In this document: positions 8,513 through 17,664 of the stretch, in pieces
Layout of the letters: each line of letters starts with the position of its first letter
How positions within the stretch are numbered: the first letter of the stretch is position 1
Assembly: GCF_035998675.1 (NCBI RefSeq)
Contig: NZ_DASYHI010000018.1
Span: 1 to 64,000, forward strand
Length of the DNA: 64,000 nt
From: Telluribacter sp035998675
Lineage (GTDB): Bacteria; Bacteroidota; Bacteroidia; Cytophagales; Spirosomataceae
Reading direction: 5' to 3'
Position numbers and translations under genes: made by a program
The notes under the pieces: generated by a model
The model's database searches: none
What the model was told of the DNA's origin: nothing
What the model saw: the letters and a program-made list of their open reading frames with translations, nothing else

Positions 8513-8553
8513 TAAAACAGGATAATCGGAATAATTCCGATTATCCTGTTTTA
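8513..8553. promoter_or_regulatory. 41-bp palindrome upstream of abiE, likely operator
   Basis: Two perfect 20-bp arms (TAAAACAGGATAATCGGAAT and its complement) flank a single central A at 8533. It ends 16 nt before the chosen antitoxin start at 8497. AbiEi repressors are known to bind inverted repeats in their promoters, so this is the probable autoregulatory site. It could also fold as an RNA hairpin in the leader. Confidence 0.75.
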
Positions 8554-8630
8554 AAGTTGCAATTAAAGGTTGGCCAAGGTGGGGCAAAGACTTTTAGATT
8601 TGGATTAAGAAGTTAATGTTTAAACAATTT

Positions 8631-9452
8631 TTAGGGAGGTGAGAGTAGCTTTTTGATTAGTTGTGTTGTTTGAGAATGGGTTAAAATGGTTTCGTGGGTT
8701 GCTCCGGGTAAGGCTACAAATTGATCGTTGGAACCTAAATAGGCTTTAAGTTTATAAGCAGTACTGTTTGGGTTATCGGTACTGACAACGACAACCGGAC
8801 TTGGAGCTTTTTGTACGTCCTCTTCGGTGGGAAAGACAAACCCGTTCACTGAGGGGAAAGGAAAGTAAAGTATATCGGTAAATCGGTCGCTAAAGTCACC
8901 ACCGGCTGAGGCTGGATCAATCAATAGGGTAAATTTAGGTCGGTTCGCAGACGCTAAATGAGCCGCCACCCTGCCCCCTAACGAGTAGCCACAAATGACA
9001 ATGTCGGCTTCCCGATACCTATGTTTTAAAGAGTCGTAAACTGTCTGTGCATCATTATTGAAATTGGCTAAGCTGATGGCCCCTTTACTTTTCCCGTGTT
9101 GCCGATAATCGGTTATTAATACGTCATAACCGAATTGCAGAAAGGTCGGAGCCATGGCCCCCCAGTTAGCTAATGTTCCCCCATTGCCTTTCCAGAAACA
9201 AACTACCCCTTTGGCTTTCGGCACCTTAAAGAGTAGAGCATTCAACAGGCCACCTTGTGGAGTTTGAATAGTTAATTCTTCTGTACTTTGTGAGAAGTTG
9301 TACTTGAAATCACTCGGTAGCGATGTTGACCTATACCGGGCAGTCTGCTGTTCTCTACCCATATAGAGCAATATATAGACGCCAATATAGCATAGCAAAA
9401 CTATCAAAAGCCCTGCCCAGAGCCATCTGGTTCCTATTTTTTTAGCTGACAT
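8631..9452 (-). CDS. Membrane-anchored alpha/beta hydrolase
   Basis: A 273-residue protein with one N-terminal membrane helix (residues ~10-31, WLWAGLLIVLLCYIGVYILL) and an alpha/beta-hydrolase core. The nucleophile elbow is GYSLGGR (Ser), preceded by the DVLITDYRQHGKSKG strand of serine hydrolases, with a later Asp region (VVVVSTDNPNS) and the catalytic His in GATHETIL. It resembles the DUF1749/BAAT-like hydrolases annotated broadly as alpha/beta hydrolase. The substrate is unknown. Stands alone on the minus strand. Confidence 0.8.
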   Translation of the reverse strand: MSAKKIGTRWLWAGLLIVLLCYIGVYILLYMGREQQTARYRSTSLPSDFKYNFSQSTEELTIQTPQGGLLNALLFKVPKAKGVVCFWKGNGGTLANWGAMAPTFLQFGYDVLITDYRQHGKSKGAISLANFNNDAQTVYDSLKHRYREADIVICGYSLGGRVAAHLASANRPKFTLLIDPASAGGDFSDRFTDILYFPFPSVNGFVFPTEEDVQKAPSPVVVVSTDNPNSTAYKLKAYLGSNDQFVALPGATHETILTHSQTTQLIKKLLSPP

Positions 9453-9605
9453 TCTCCTTCGATTTGAATAGAATCAAAAGTAGAGTGCTGTCTGATAAGT
9501 AACTAGTTAATAAAAGTTAAATAGTATTGTGTAATCAGTGTAGTTACCTATGGTATATGTCCCCAAAGACCTAAGGAGCAGGGGACTTTGAATAGGCAAT
9601 AACAA

Positions 9606-10280
9606 CTACTTAGAATAAGCTACAGACCCATCAAAATATTTGATAACTCTTTTGTATCCGCCTCCGGTAAAAGTAGCATTTTTCAAAATGTCATACTCAG
9701 ACATAGTCTCTCTTTGTTCTTTAGACAGCTTGTAAGACTTTCCCTGAAGACTTTGAAACACGAAGTCTGGATCGAGTGCCATTTGTAAGGTATTTGTGAC
9801 CAGTTTTTCAACCCGGATTCTACTTGCATACGTATAGAGAGGGGGCGAGATCCACTCCAATAGTTCATTGTATACCAGTACCAGTCTGCCATCTACTATA
9901 GAATAGTAGCTGGGAAACCGTGTAAGTGAGCTTTCGTCAGATAGAGGATAACTCCAGGTAGTTAGGGTGACAGAAGCTACCACCTCTTTGGCATGTTTTT
10001 CGGTTTCCTGAATGGGTATAGGTCCGGGAGGAGACAACTTGAGGCGATCAATAGTAACGAATCCAAATCCATCCCTGAAAAGAGCCGAGCTATCTGATTG
10101 CTCCTGAATGAACCTCCTGACCTCCCTGTATAGAAAAGAATTGGCCCGGAGGTCAATGAATGAAATCTCTAAGCTATCTGTACGATTTTTAATTAATCCA
10201 GGATGAAGCCCCCCTTCATCCTGAGCTAATACACTGATGGAAAGTAGTGCTAAAAGTGAGGTGAGGAAAATTTCTTTCAT
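9606..10280 (-). CDS. Unknown exported protein
   Basis: A 224-residue protein with a clear signal peptide (MKEIFLTSLLALLSISVLA, cleavage near residue 19-20). I do not recognise the family. The mature part is soluble, without repeats or cysteines that would suggest a lipoprotein. It is separated from recG by about 55 nt on the opposite side and reads away from the hydrolase at 8631. Most likely periplasmic or surface. Confidence 0.6.
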   Translation of the reverse strand: MKEIFLTSLLALLSISVLAQDEGGLHPGLIKNRTDSLEISFIDLRANSFLYREVRRFIQEQSDSSALFRDGFGFVTIDRLKLSPPGPIPIQETEKHAKEVVASVTLTTWSYPLSDESSLTRFPSYYSIVDGRLVLVYNELLEWISPPLYTYASRIRVEKLVTNTLQMALDPDFVFQSLQGKSYKLSKEQRETMSEYDILKNATFTGGGYKRVIKYFDGSVAYSK

Positions 10281-10334
10281 AAGGTAAGTTTTGTGATTAA
10301 GCCTTACAAACCTTCTACAAGCACTCGACCCACC

Positions 10335-12437
10335 TTAGCTAATCCGGCTCCAGTTAGTCTCGGCGTGGCGGAGGTTGTCCAGGTGCGAGCGGATAGGGTC
10401 GTGCTGGGGAAGTACCAGTTCCGGATCCTGATCAAGGATGGATTCGGCAGAGGCACGGGCGGCTTTGAGTATTTCGCCGTCTTTGGCCAGATCGGCGATG
10501 AGGAAGTCCATGATCCCGCTCTGCTGGGTACCCGAAAGGTCACCGGGACCGCGTAGCTCGAGGTCTACCTCCGCTATTTCAAAGCCGTTGTTGGTGCGGC
10601 ACATGGTTTCGAGGCGCTTCTTAGTCTCCTTGCTCAGCTTGAAGTCGGTCATCAGGATACAGTACGACTGCTCAGCCCCCCGACCTACGCGGCCACGCAA
10701 CTGGTGTAGCTGCGCCAGACCGAAGCGCTCGGCGTTTTCGATCACCATCACCGAGGCGTTGGGCACGTTTACTCCTACCTCTATCACCGTAGTAGCTACC
10801 ATGATCTTGGTCTCCTGACGCAGGAAGCGGGCCATCTCGTACTCCTTGTCTTTAGGTTTCATCTTTCCGTGCAGGATGCTGAGAGGTACTTCCGGAAACG
10901 AGCGGGATATACTTTCGTAGCCATCCATGAGGTCTTTCAGGTCCATCTTCTCTGACTCTTCGATGAGCGGGTACACGATGTACACCTGCCGCCCCTTCGC
11001 GATTTCTTCTTTCAAAAAGCCAAACAGGGTGGCGCGGTGGGCGTCGTAGCGATGGACAGTCTTGATGGGTTTGCGCCCGGCGGGTAGTTCGTCAATTACG
11101 GATATATCCAGGTCGCCGTAGAGCGTCATGGCCAGGGTACGTGGTATGGGTGTGGCCGTCATCACCAGTACGTGTGGATTAACGCGCTCATTTTTAGCCC
11201 ACAGCCGGGCCCGCTGGGCCACTCCGAACCGGTGTTGCTCGTCGATGATGCAAAGGCCGAGGTTCTGGAACTGCACCACGTTTTCGAGCAGGGCGTGGGT
11301 ACCTACAATGATCTGTATGGAGCCGTCCTGCAATTGCTCATGGATTACATCCCGTTCCTTTTTTCGGCTGGAGCCGGTGAGTTTACCGATGTTGAGACCT
11401 AACAAATCAGCGAACTCTTTCAGACCATTGTAGTGCTGGTCGGCCAGGATTTCCGTTGGTGCCATCAGGCAGGCCTGGGCGCTGCTGTCTATAGCCATCA
11501 GCATGGTAATGAAGGCCACAATAGTTTTGCCCGAGCCTACGTCGCCCTGCAGGAGGCGGTTCATCTGCTTGCCGGTTTTAAGGTCCTCCCGGATTTCGCG
11601 TAGTACCTTCTTCTGGGCGTTGGTAAGTTCAAAGGGCAGGTGGTTGTCGTAGAAGTCGCGCAGGAGGGCAACGTGCGTGAATATTTGTCCCGGAAACTCA
11701 TTCTTCTGCAGCAGCTTGTTCTTAATGAGCCGGAGCTGATTGTAAAAAAGCTCCTCAAATTTGAGCCGCCGCTGCGCCTGTACCAGGTGCGCCTGGCTCT
11801 GCGGCAGGTGGATGTTCCAGAGGGCGTCGGCTTTGCCAATGAGCCGGTACTGTTGCCGCAGCGATTCGGGTAGCGTTTCGCGGATGTTAGGAGCCGCCAG
11901 TTCGAGCAGCGTGCGCATCATCTTGCCAATGGCTCGGCTGTCCACAAACCGCTTGCGTAGCTTGTCGGTAAGGGGGTATACGGGCTGCCAGAATCCACCC
12001 GCTTCGTTTTCGGGAGTAAGAAGTTCTATTTCGGGATGGGTAATGCTGTACTTACCGCCAAACAGGACTGGCTTGCCGTACACGACGTATTCGGCATTTC
12101 GGCGTAGCATTTTCTCAAACCACGTAATGCCCTGAAACCAAACCAGGTCCAGTACACCCGTCCCGTCCGTAAACTGCCCCACCAGCCGCTTCTTGGCACC
12201 TTCGCCTATAATCTCCCACTCTTTCAGTCGGCCCTTTACCTGGGCACCCGGCAGCAGTTCGGTCAGTTCGCTGATGCGGTAAAAGCGGGTGCGATCTTCG
12301 TGACGAAATGGGTAGTGCTGCAGCAGGTCGCCATAATTGAAGATGTTGAGTTCCTTGTTCAGCAGGAGGGCCCGCTGGGGCCCTACGCCTTTCAGAAACT
12401 CGATTTTGGTATCAAAGAAGTTGGTACGTTCGGTCAT
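10335..12437 (-). CDS. recG: ATP-dependent DNA helicase RecG
   Basis: A 700-residue protein at the family's usual length. The wedge/OB domain covers residues ~1-170, then the SF2 helicase core with Walker A QGDVGSGKTI (near 297-305), DEXH-box as DEQHRFG, motif III MTATPIPRTL, and motif VI QLRGRVGRG. The C-terminal TRG-like region contains LRGPGDLSGTQQSG. RecG regresses stalled replication forks and processes Holliday junctions and R-loops. It is a single-gene unit; the DUF2911 gene at 12653 diverges from it. Confidence 0.97.
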   Translation of the reverse strand: MTERTNFFDTKIEFLKGVGPQRALLLNKELNIFNYGDLLQHYPFRHEDRTRFYRISELTELLPGAQVKGRLKEWEIIGEGAKKRLVGQFTDGTGVLDLVWFQGITWFEKMLRRNAEYVVYGKPVLFGGKYSITHPEIELLTPENEAGGFWQPVYPLTDKLRKRFVDSRAIGKMMRTLLELAAPNIRETLPESLRQQYRLIGKADALWNIHLPQSQAHLVQAQRRLKFEELFYNQLRLIKNKLLQKNEFPGQIFTHVALLRDFYDNHLPFELTNAQKKVLREIREDLKTGKQMNRLLQGDVGSGKTIVAFITMLMAIDSSAQACLMAPTEILADQHYNGLKEFADLLGLNIGKLTGSSRKKERDVIHEQLQDGSIQIIVGTHALLENVVQFQNLGLCIIDEQHRFGVAQRARLWAKNERVNPHVLVMTATPIPRTLAMTLYGDLDISVIDELPAGRKPIKTVHRYDAHRATLFGFLKEEIAKGRQVYIVYPLIEESEKMDLKDLMDGYESISRSFPEVPLSILHGKMKPKDKEYEMARFLRQETKIMVATTVIEVGVNVPNASVMVIENAERFGLAQLHQLRGRVGRGAEQSYCILMTDFKLSKETKKRLETMCRTNNGFEIAEVDLELRGPGDLSGTQQSGIMDFLIADLAKDGEILKAARASAESILDQDPELVLPQHDPIRSHLDNLRHAETNWSRIS

Positions 12438-12577
12438 TCGCTCTTGAGTGCTCCTTCTTCAAAATTACACAAATCCCCGAAAAGCATCCCAAAAAATAGA
12501 GCAGTTTTAGACACCCGACCGGCTTCTGCGTTTCGGGCTTTATTTACATCAATTTCTCCGTTATGAGGAGGAGTCTA

Positions 12578-12607
12578 TTGCACCAATCAAACAACTTTTT
12601 AGTTTTG
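12578..12607 (+). promoter_or_regulatory. Bacteroidota-type promoter for the DUF2911 gene
   Basis: TTG at 12578-12580, a 19-nt spacer and TAGTTTTG at 12600-12607 fit the TTG/TAnnTTTG sigma-A promoter of the phylum. It lies 46 nt upstream of the ATG. Confidence 0.65.
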
Positions 12608-12652
12608 TAGGCGTTTTGCACAAGAATATCAACCATAATTCCTGTTACAACT

Positions 12653-13165
12653 ATGAAAAAGATTCTTTTAACCCTGACCCTTTCCCTGATCGCTTTTACC
12701 TGGGCGGCTGCTCAGGAGGCTAAACCCAGCCCCCGCATGAAAGCAGAGGGAACAAATGTAAGTGTAGATTACGGACAGCCATCCAAGCGCGGTCGTACCC
12801 TGTTTGGGGCCGACGGCAGCGGTAGCCTGGAACCCTACGGAAAAGTATGGCGGACAGGGGCTAACGAAGCGACTGAAATTACGTTTAAGAAAGACGGTAC
12901 TTTTGGTGGTAAGCCCGTGAAGGCCGGTACTTATACGCTGTTCTCTATACCGGGTGACAAGGAATGGACTGTAATCCTGAACAGCGAGCGGAAGCAATGG
13001 GGCGCTTACAACTACGATAAGATCAAAGACAAGGACGTAGTGTCGGTGACGGTACCTACCAAGAAGTACAATAATTCCGCTGAAAAACTGAACTTTAATG
13101 TAAAGGATGAGGCGGTGGATTTTCAGTGGGATAATACTGGTTTCTCAGTACCTGTAAAGTTCTAA
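12653..13165 (+). CDS. DUF2911 protein, exported
   Basis: 170 residues with a signal peptide (MKKILLTLTLSLIAFTWAAA). The mature part has the DUF2911 signature: SVDYGQPSKRGR, PYGKVWRTGANEATEI, KAGTYTLFSIPG and EWTVILN. The family is common in Bacteroidota, forms a beta-sandwich and has no established activity. Its own promoter lies at 12578-12607 and a probable terminator at 13193-13227, so it is monocistronic. Confidence 0.88.
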   Translation: MKKILLTLTLSLIAFTWAAAQEAKPSPRMKAEGTNVSVDYGQPSKRGRTLFGADGSGSLEPYGKVWRTGANEATEITFKKDGTFGGKPVKAGTYTLFSIPGDKEWTVILNSERKQWGAYNYDKIKDKDVVSVTVPTKKYNNSAEKLNFNVKDEAVDFQWDNTGFSVPVKF

Positions 13166-13192
13166 GCGAAACAGATATTGCTTGTATAGAGA

Positions 13193-13227
13193 GCGCCTCA
13201 GACCTGGTCCGGGGCGCACTTGTTTTT
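13193..13227 (+). terminator. Probable intrinsic terminator after the DUF2911 gene
   Basis: GCGCCTCaGAC, loop CTG, GTCcGGGGCGC forms a stem with one internal mismatch and one T-G pair, followed closely by TTGTTTTTA. Confidence 0.5.
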
Positions 13228-14563
13228 ATGTACTTTAGCTTAGCCTATTAATGGCACGAGTAGTATCACGTATCTTACGTTCGTTATGAAAACTAACCTG
13301 CCTGATACTTATTTTTAGCTTCTTGATGAATTAAAAGCCCAAATCCAACAGGCACGGTTACGGGCGGTTGTGGCAACCAATGCCGAATTACTTCAGTTGT
13401 ACTGGCAAATAGGTAAGGGAATCCTTAGCCAGCAGAAACAGGCGGGTTGGGGGGCTAAGATCATTGATCAGTTAGCGGCGGATCTCCAGTCGGTCTTTCC
13501 TGATATGCAGGGGCTTTCGCGCCGAAACTTGTTATATATGCGGAAGTTTGCTGAAACCTATTCCGGTTCTGAAATTGTGCAACGGACCGTTGCACAATTG
13601 TCCTGGTCCCATCATATCATTCTGATGGATAAGGTCAAACAAGCTGAGGCCCGCGTCTTCTATATGGCTAAATCCATAGAAAATGGTTGGTCGCGAGATG
13701 TATTAAGTTTACAGATCAAGTCAGGATTGCACCAGCGACAGGGAAAGGCGATTACTAACTTCGAAAACCATTTACCTGCTTCGCAATCAGATCTGGCTCA
13801 GCAGCTAACCAAAGACCCTTACTTGTTTGATTTTTTAACTTTATCAGAGGATTTTCAGGAAAAAGACCTTGAGAATGCCTTAACCAATCATATCACAAAA
13901 TTTTTACTGGAATTAGGGGCAGGCTTTGCTTTTGTGGGGAGACAGTATCATCTGGAGGTAGGAGATCAGGACTATTACATTGACCTGTTGCTTGTGCGAC
14001 CCGTTTATACTCGAACTGTTAGAACAACGGGACAGTGTAGGGCGGCTCCGGCCGCTTAACTCTATTGCGGTATTGGTGAAATTCCAATCTCCCCGACATC
14101 GGGATGATGCATAGCCCACACTCGATGACTGACAATCAACCGGGTGCCTGCATGGGCTAAACGGGGGTAAGCGGCAGCCTTGAGCCGTCACTCCCCCAAG
14201 CACAGTCGGATATGATTACGCGAGGAACCTGTGTCTGACTCGTCGTAAGGTCGTAGAAAAGCGAAACAAGGCTGTTACGCTTTAACCAAAAGGGTACGGG
14301 CTATAGAGATGGCGGAGAGTTGAATAGGTCTCTGTCGATGTTATCCAGCCCCGGCGAAAAGCAGGAATCTGTCTCCGACGACAAACAGCAATAGGGAACG
14401 GAGTAACCCTTTCGATGGCTCTTCTTCATGAAGTAGGTAGTCAGCCGCAAGCCCCGAAAGGGAGGGATTGTCTCAGAAGCGAATGCCGGGAGTAATGCCC
14501 CGGATAGGCCCACGGAGACACGCTAATCAGGATGATAGAGTTGTTAGTAGCAGTTAACACATT

Positions 14564-16332
14564 ATGAACCAGGTGACAACACTTAGGTATGACTGGGATA
14601 CGATTCACTGGCCAACGCTGGAGAGAAACGTATTTAAGCTGCAAAAGCGAATCTATCGAGCTTCTCAGAAAGGTGACCAGCTCGCCGTCAGAAAGCTACA
14701 ACGCCTATTAATTTGTTCAGCCAGTGCCAAATGGCTGGCTGTTCGCCGAGTAACTCAGGATAACCGAGGCAAGAAAACCGCCGGGGTAGATGGCCAAACA
14801 GCCCTAACCAAAAAAGAGCGACACGGGCTGGTGAGGACTTGCCCTTAAGGGCCAAAGCGATGCCTGTTCGCCGAGTATGGATACCCAAACCCGGTAAGGC
14901 AGAAAAACGACCGTTAGGTATTCCAACGATCCGGGACCGAGTCAATCAGGCACTGGTCAAGATGGGGATGGAACCGGAATGGGAGGCTAAATTTGAGCCC
15001 AATAGTTACGGTTTCAGACCAGGCCGCTCCGCTCAGGATGCCATCGCGGCTATCTTTGGGACTATCAACAGGAAACAAGCCTATGTGTTGGATGCAGACA
15101 TAGCAGGCTGCTTTGACACTATTGACCAGACTGCACTCCTTAGAAAGCTCAAGTGTAGCCCTTTTCTACGTCGGCGTATCAAAAGCTGGCTAAAAGCGGG
15201 CGTACTAGACGGAACCGTATTCAGGCCTACTCAGCAGGGTACACCACAAGGGGGTATAATCTCACCCTTGCTGGCAAACATTGCCCTCCATGGCTTGGAA
15301 ATGGATACCAAAAAGGCACTTGGCCGACACTTACAGCAGTACATGAAACAGAAATGTGGTAAGGGCTCTTATATGCTCTCAGCCCGCATGTTATCGATTA
15401 TTCGCTATGCGGATGACTTTGTGGTTATCCACGAAGATCAGACCCTGCTGCTGAAAGCGAAGGAGTATATAGCCACATGGCTGAAACAAATAGGCTTGCA
15501 CCTAAAAGACACCAAGACAAGGCTTTGTCATACCTATCAACCGATAGGAGACCAACCAGCCGGGTTTAACTTCTTGGGCTTTCATGTACGTCAATACCGG
15601 TCAACGACTCGACAGGGGTATTCCACCCTAATTAAACCCAGTAAAGAAGCACTACAACGTCATCTGATGGCTATCCGACAACTACTCCGGTCTCACCGAG
15701 GAGAATCGCAGGATACCGTCATCAGAAATTTGAATCCCCTGATTAAAGGCTGGTCAAACTACTACAAAACGGTGGTAGCCCGCAAAACCTTTGAGAAGGC
15801 AGATCATTTGATGTTTCAAAAGCTTTGGCGTTGGGCCCGTTACCGGCATCCTCAGAAAGGTCGGCGTTGGGTCAAAGACCGCTACTTTTTGCGGCATGGA
15901 AACAATCATTGGCGGTTTAAAACGATAGACCATAAGCTCTTGGCTATGCACTCGGATTACCGAATCAAGTACTTCGTAAAAGTGAAAGATAGGCGCAGTC
16001 CCTATGACGGCGACCACGTATATTGGTCAGCTCGAATGGGTCGCTATCCGACTCTATCTCCACGAGTAGCTAAGTTATTAATGAAGCAACAAGGCCGTTG
16101 TAAGGGCTGTGGCTTGTACTTTAGACCATTGGACATTCTGGAAGTCCATCATGCCGACGGGCAGCATAGCAACAACCAGCCATCCAATTTGGTACTTTTA
16201 CATGGCCACTGCCACGATCGAGTTCACCAAAGGAGTATGAATGACAAACACCTGATTAGTGAGGAGCCGGATGTTTTGAAAGGAGCAAGTCCGGTTCTGG
16301 AGCCGAGCATGGGTGGCGACGCCCATGCTTAG
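14564..16332 (+). pseudogene. ltrA-like: Group II intron reverse transcriptase/maturase, frameshifted
   Basis: The protein is split over two frames. The first (14564-14848) has the RT-0 region and ends after KKTAGVDGQTALTKKERHGLV; the second resumes with EDLPLRAKAMPVRRVWIPKPGK. Loss of one base at about 14831-14833 explains it. The rest is intact: RPLGIPTIRDRVNQ, PNSYGFRPGRSAQDA, GTPQGGIISPLLANI, the catalytic YADD (IIRYADDFVV), the maturase X domain (KGWSNYYKTVV) and an HNH endonuclease end (CKGCG ... LEVHHADG ... LLHGHCHDRVH). Joined length is about 589 residues. The frame runs on through domain V, as seen in this intron class. Unless ribosomal or sequencing slippage is involved, the element now depends on another maturase. 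Confidence 0.9.
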
Positions 16333-16338
16333 GTTAAC
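16264..16338 (+). ncRNA. Group II intron domains V and VI
   Basis: Domain V is the 34-nt hairpin at 16264-16297, starting GAGCCGGATG and ending AAGTCCGGTTC around the GAAA tetraloop. Domain VI follows, with AGCATGGG (16306-16313) pairing CCCATGCT (16322-16329), and the intron ends at AAC (16338). Domain V is the catalytic heart and domain VI carries the branch-point adenosine in known introns. Confidence 0.85.
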
Positions 16339-16703
16339 TACCATTTGAAACTACGCTGTTACGTCGTGATAGAATTGAAACGAGGCAAATTTCAACCCGA
16401 ATTTGCTGGAAAGCTAAACTTCTATTTATCCGTAGTAGACGATCAACTGCGGACGTTACACGATCAACCTAGCATTGGCCTGTTGATCTGCCAGGACAAA
16501 AATAAAGTGGTTGCTGAGTATGCTCTAAAAGATGTAAACAAGCCTATTGGAATATCAGAATATCAATTGACAGAGAACATTCCCAATGATTTAAAAGGGA
16601 CCCTGCCTACCATTGAGGATTTGGAGCGTGAATTAGGGGCCAGCACCAGAAAATAAAAATAAAGTAGTTCTATCTGAAAGTAGTCCCCAGCACAGGAAGT
16701 ACC

Positions 16704-17165
16704 CTACCGCTCCGGTTCCAGAAAAAGCAGGGCGTCGCGGTTGCGGAGCCAGACGGCCTGGTTGAGCTGACTATTGGCTTGCATGGATAAAGTTGAGGAC
16801 ACCAGCCCGGTACCCAGCGATACCCAGAAGAAGGTCTTGACGTTATTGCGGTTGCCACTGACCAGGGAGTAAATTGACCCCACCGACCCCACCAGCGAAA
16901 TAACCATGGCAAAGTTGCGGTTACGCCGGGAGCGCAGGTACAACTGCATACCTCCTTCCGACACCATAAACTCGCGCCGGAGCTGCTGATGTCCGCTGTA
17001 CACTACATTGTTCTTGATATAACGCGTAGGCCCCGCCAGATAAATGGTTTCCCGGTCGTACCATTGACGCATCCGGGCCCCATCAGTAGTCCCGGACTGG
17101 ACAGTCTGCGCCTGGCTACCGGCGGCAAGGAAAAGAACAAAGAAAACGGTAAAAACAGAGCGCAT
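16704..17165 (-). CDS. Unknown exported/membrane protein
   Basis: From ATG 17165 (MRSVFTVFFVLFLAAGSQA signal peptide) it is 153 residues; the longer frame to 17237 would hide the signal sequence, so the internal start is taken. The mature part contains REFMVSEGGMQLYLRSRRNR and two hydrophobic stretches (about residues 92-110 and 116-135). I do not recognise a family. It follows the DgkA gene (17194-17574) closely on the same strand and may be co-transcribed with it. Confidence 0.6.
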   Translation of the reverse strand: MRSVFTVFFVLFLAAGSQAQTVQSGTTDGARMRQWYDRETIYLAGPTRYIKNNVVYSGHQQLRREFMVSEGGMQLYLRSRRNRNFAMVISLVGSVGSIYSLVSGNRNNVKTFFWVSLGTGLVSSTLSMQANSQLNQAVWLRNRDALLFLEPER

Positions 17166-17193
17166 GATAGAGCTTTTTGAGTAATGGAAGTAC

Positions 17194-17574
17194 TTATAGG
17201 AACAGCGCCAGCAGTTTGGGAATAAAAACCAGACCACCTACGATAACGGCTGACAGCGCCACCATCAGTACCCCGCCCGCCGCCAGATCCTTAACGGCTT
17301 TGATGGTAGGATGGTAGTCGGGAGATACGACATCGGCCAGTTTTTCGAGCGCGGTGTTGAAAGCCTCGGCCATCCATACCAGTCCGATCTGAGTAATGAC
17401 CAGCCCCCACTCAGCCAGGGAAATTTGAAGACCTACACCCAGAAAAATAACCAACAAGGCCGCCAGCAGGTGAATCCGGGCGTTGTTTTCGTACCTGAAC
17501 AGGCTCATGATGCCCGCGCCGGCAAATCTGAAACTTCGGAAAGCTTTGCTGGTATCAATTAAATTTTGATTCAT
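17194..17574 (-). CDS. dgkA: Diacylglycerol kinase family (DgkA) membrane protein
   Basis: About 126 residues from MNQNLID at 17574 (the frame continues to 17604). It has three membrane helices and the DgkA signatures: RYENNARIHLLAA, the active-site segment AEAFNTALEKLADVV and VKDLAAGGVLMVAL. Enzymes of this family phosphorylate diacylglycerol or undecaprenol at the inner membrane; in Gram-positive-like and Bacteroidota forms undecaprenol kinase activity is the usual expectation. Gap of 28 nt to the downstream unknown gene at 16704. Confidence 0.9.
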   Translation of the reverse strand: MNQNLIDTSKAFRSFRFAGAGIMSLFRYENNARIHLLAALLVIFLGVGLQISLAEWGLVITQIGLVWMAEAFNTALEKLADVVSPDYHPTIKAVKDLAAGGVLMVALSAVIVGGLVFIPKLLALFL

Positions 17575-17664
17575 GACAAGGTAGCAGGCAAAGTGTTCAT
17601 GCAAAGTACTATAACACCGTCATGAACAAAAAGGAGAGCATTTTTTCATGGATGTAAGGCCAGT

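Larger units (their letters stand above)
13994..16338 (+). mobile_element. Group II intron (2345 bp) inserted in the DUF1016 gene
   Basis: The 5' end is GTGCGACCCG, matching the GUGYG consensus, and the 3' end is ...GGTTAAC, ending in AY. Removing 13994-16338 restores the DUF1016 frame exactly at a codon boundary (CTT|TAC, DLLL|YHLKL), which fixes both junctions. It carries domain V at 16264-16297, a domain VI hairpin and an intron-encoded reverse transcriptase. The ribozyme domains I-IV leader occupies 13994-14563 with no other gene in it. A candidate EBS1, AAGCGA at 14259-14264, can pair with the last six exon bases TTGCTT (one G-T pair). Protein and domain V type resemble the chloroplast-like bacterial class. 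Confidence 0.92.
13286..16656 (+). pseudogene. DUF1016/YhcG-type PD-(D/E)XK nuclease gene, interrupted
   Basis: Exon 1 runs from ATG 13286 to 13993 and exon 2 from 16339 to 16656; joined they would give about 341 residues, the usual YhcG length. Codon 11 (13316-13318) is TAG, in frame between TYF and LLDELKAQIQQARLR, where homologues continue. Translation from the GTG at 13370 would skip the first 28 codons. The N-terminal DUF1016 helices contain LLQLYWQIGKGIL and SRRNLLYMRKFAETY. The nuclease core is split: exon 1 ends in DQDYYIDLLL (active-site Asp) and exon 2 begins YHLKLRCYVVIELK (E-x-K). Proteins of this family occur near TA and restriction loci; the exact role is unsettled. Whether splicing restores function depends on the amber codon as well. 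Confidence 0.85.

Noticed and set aside
13913..14563. Separate gene between nuclease exon 1 and the maturase
   Set aside because: This stretch is the intron's structured RNA leader; the short frames there have no protein character.
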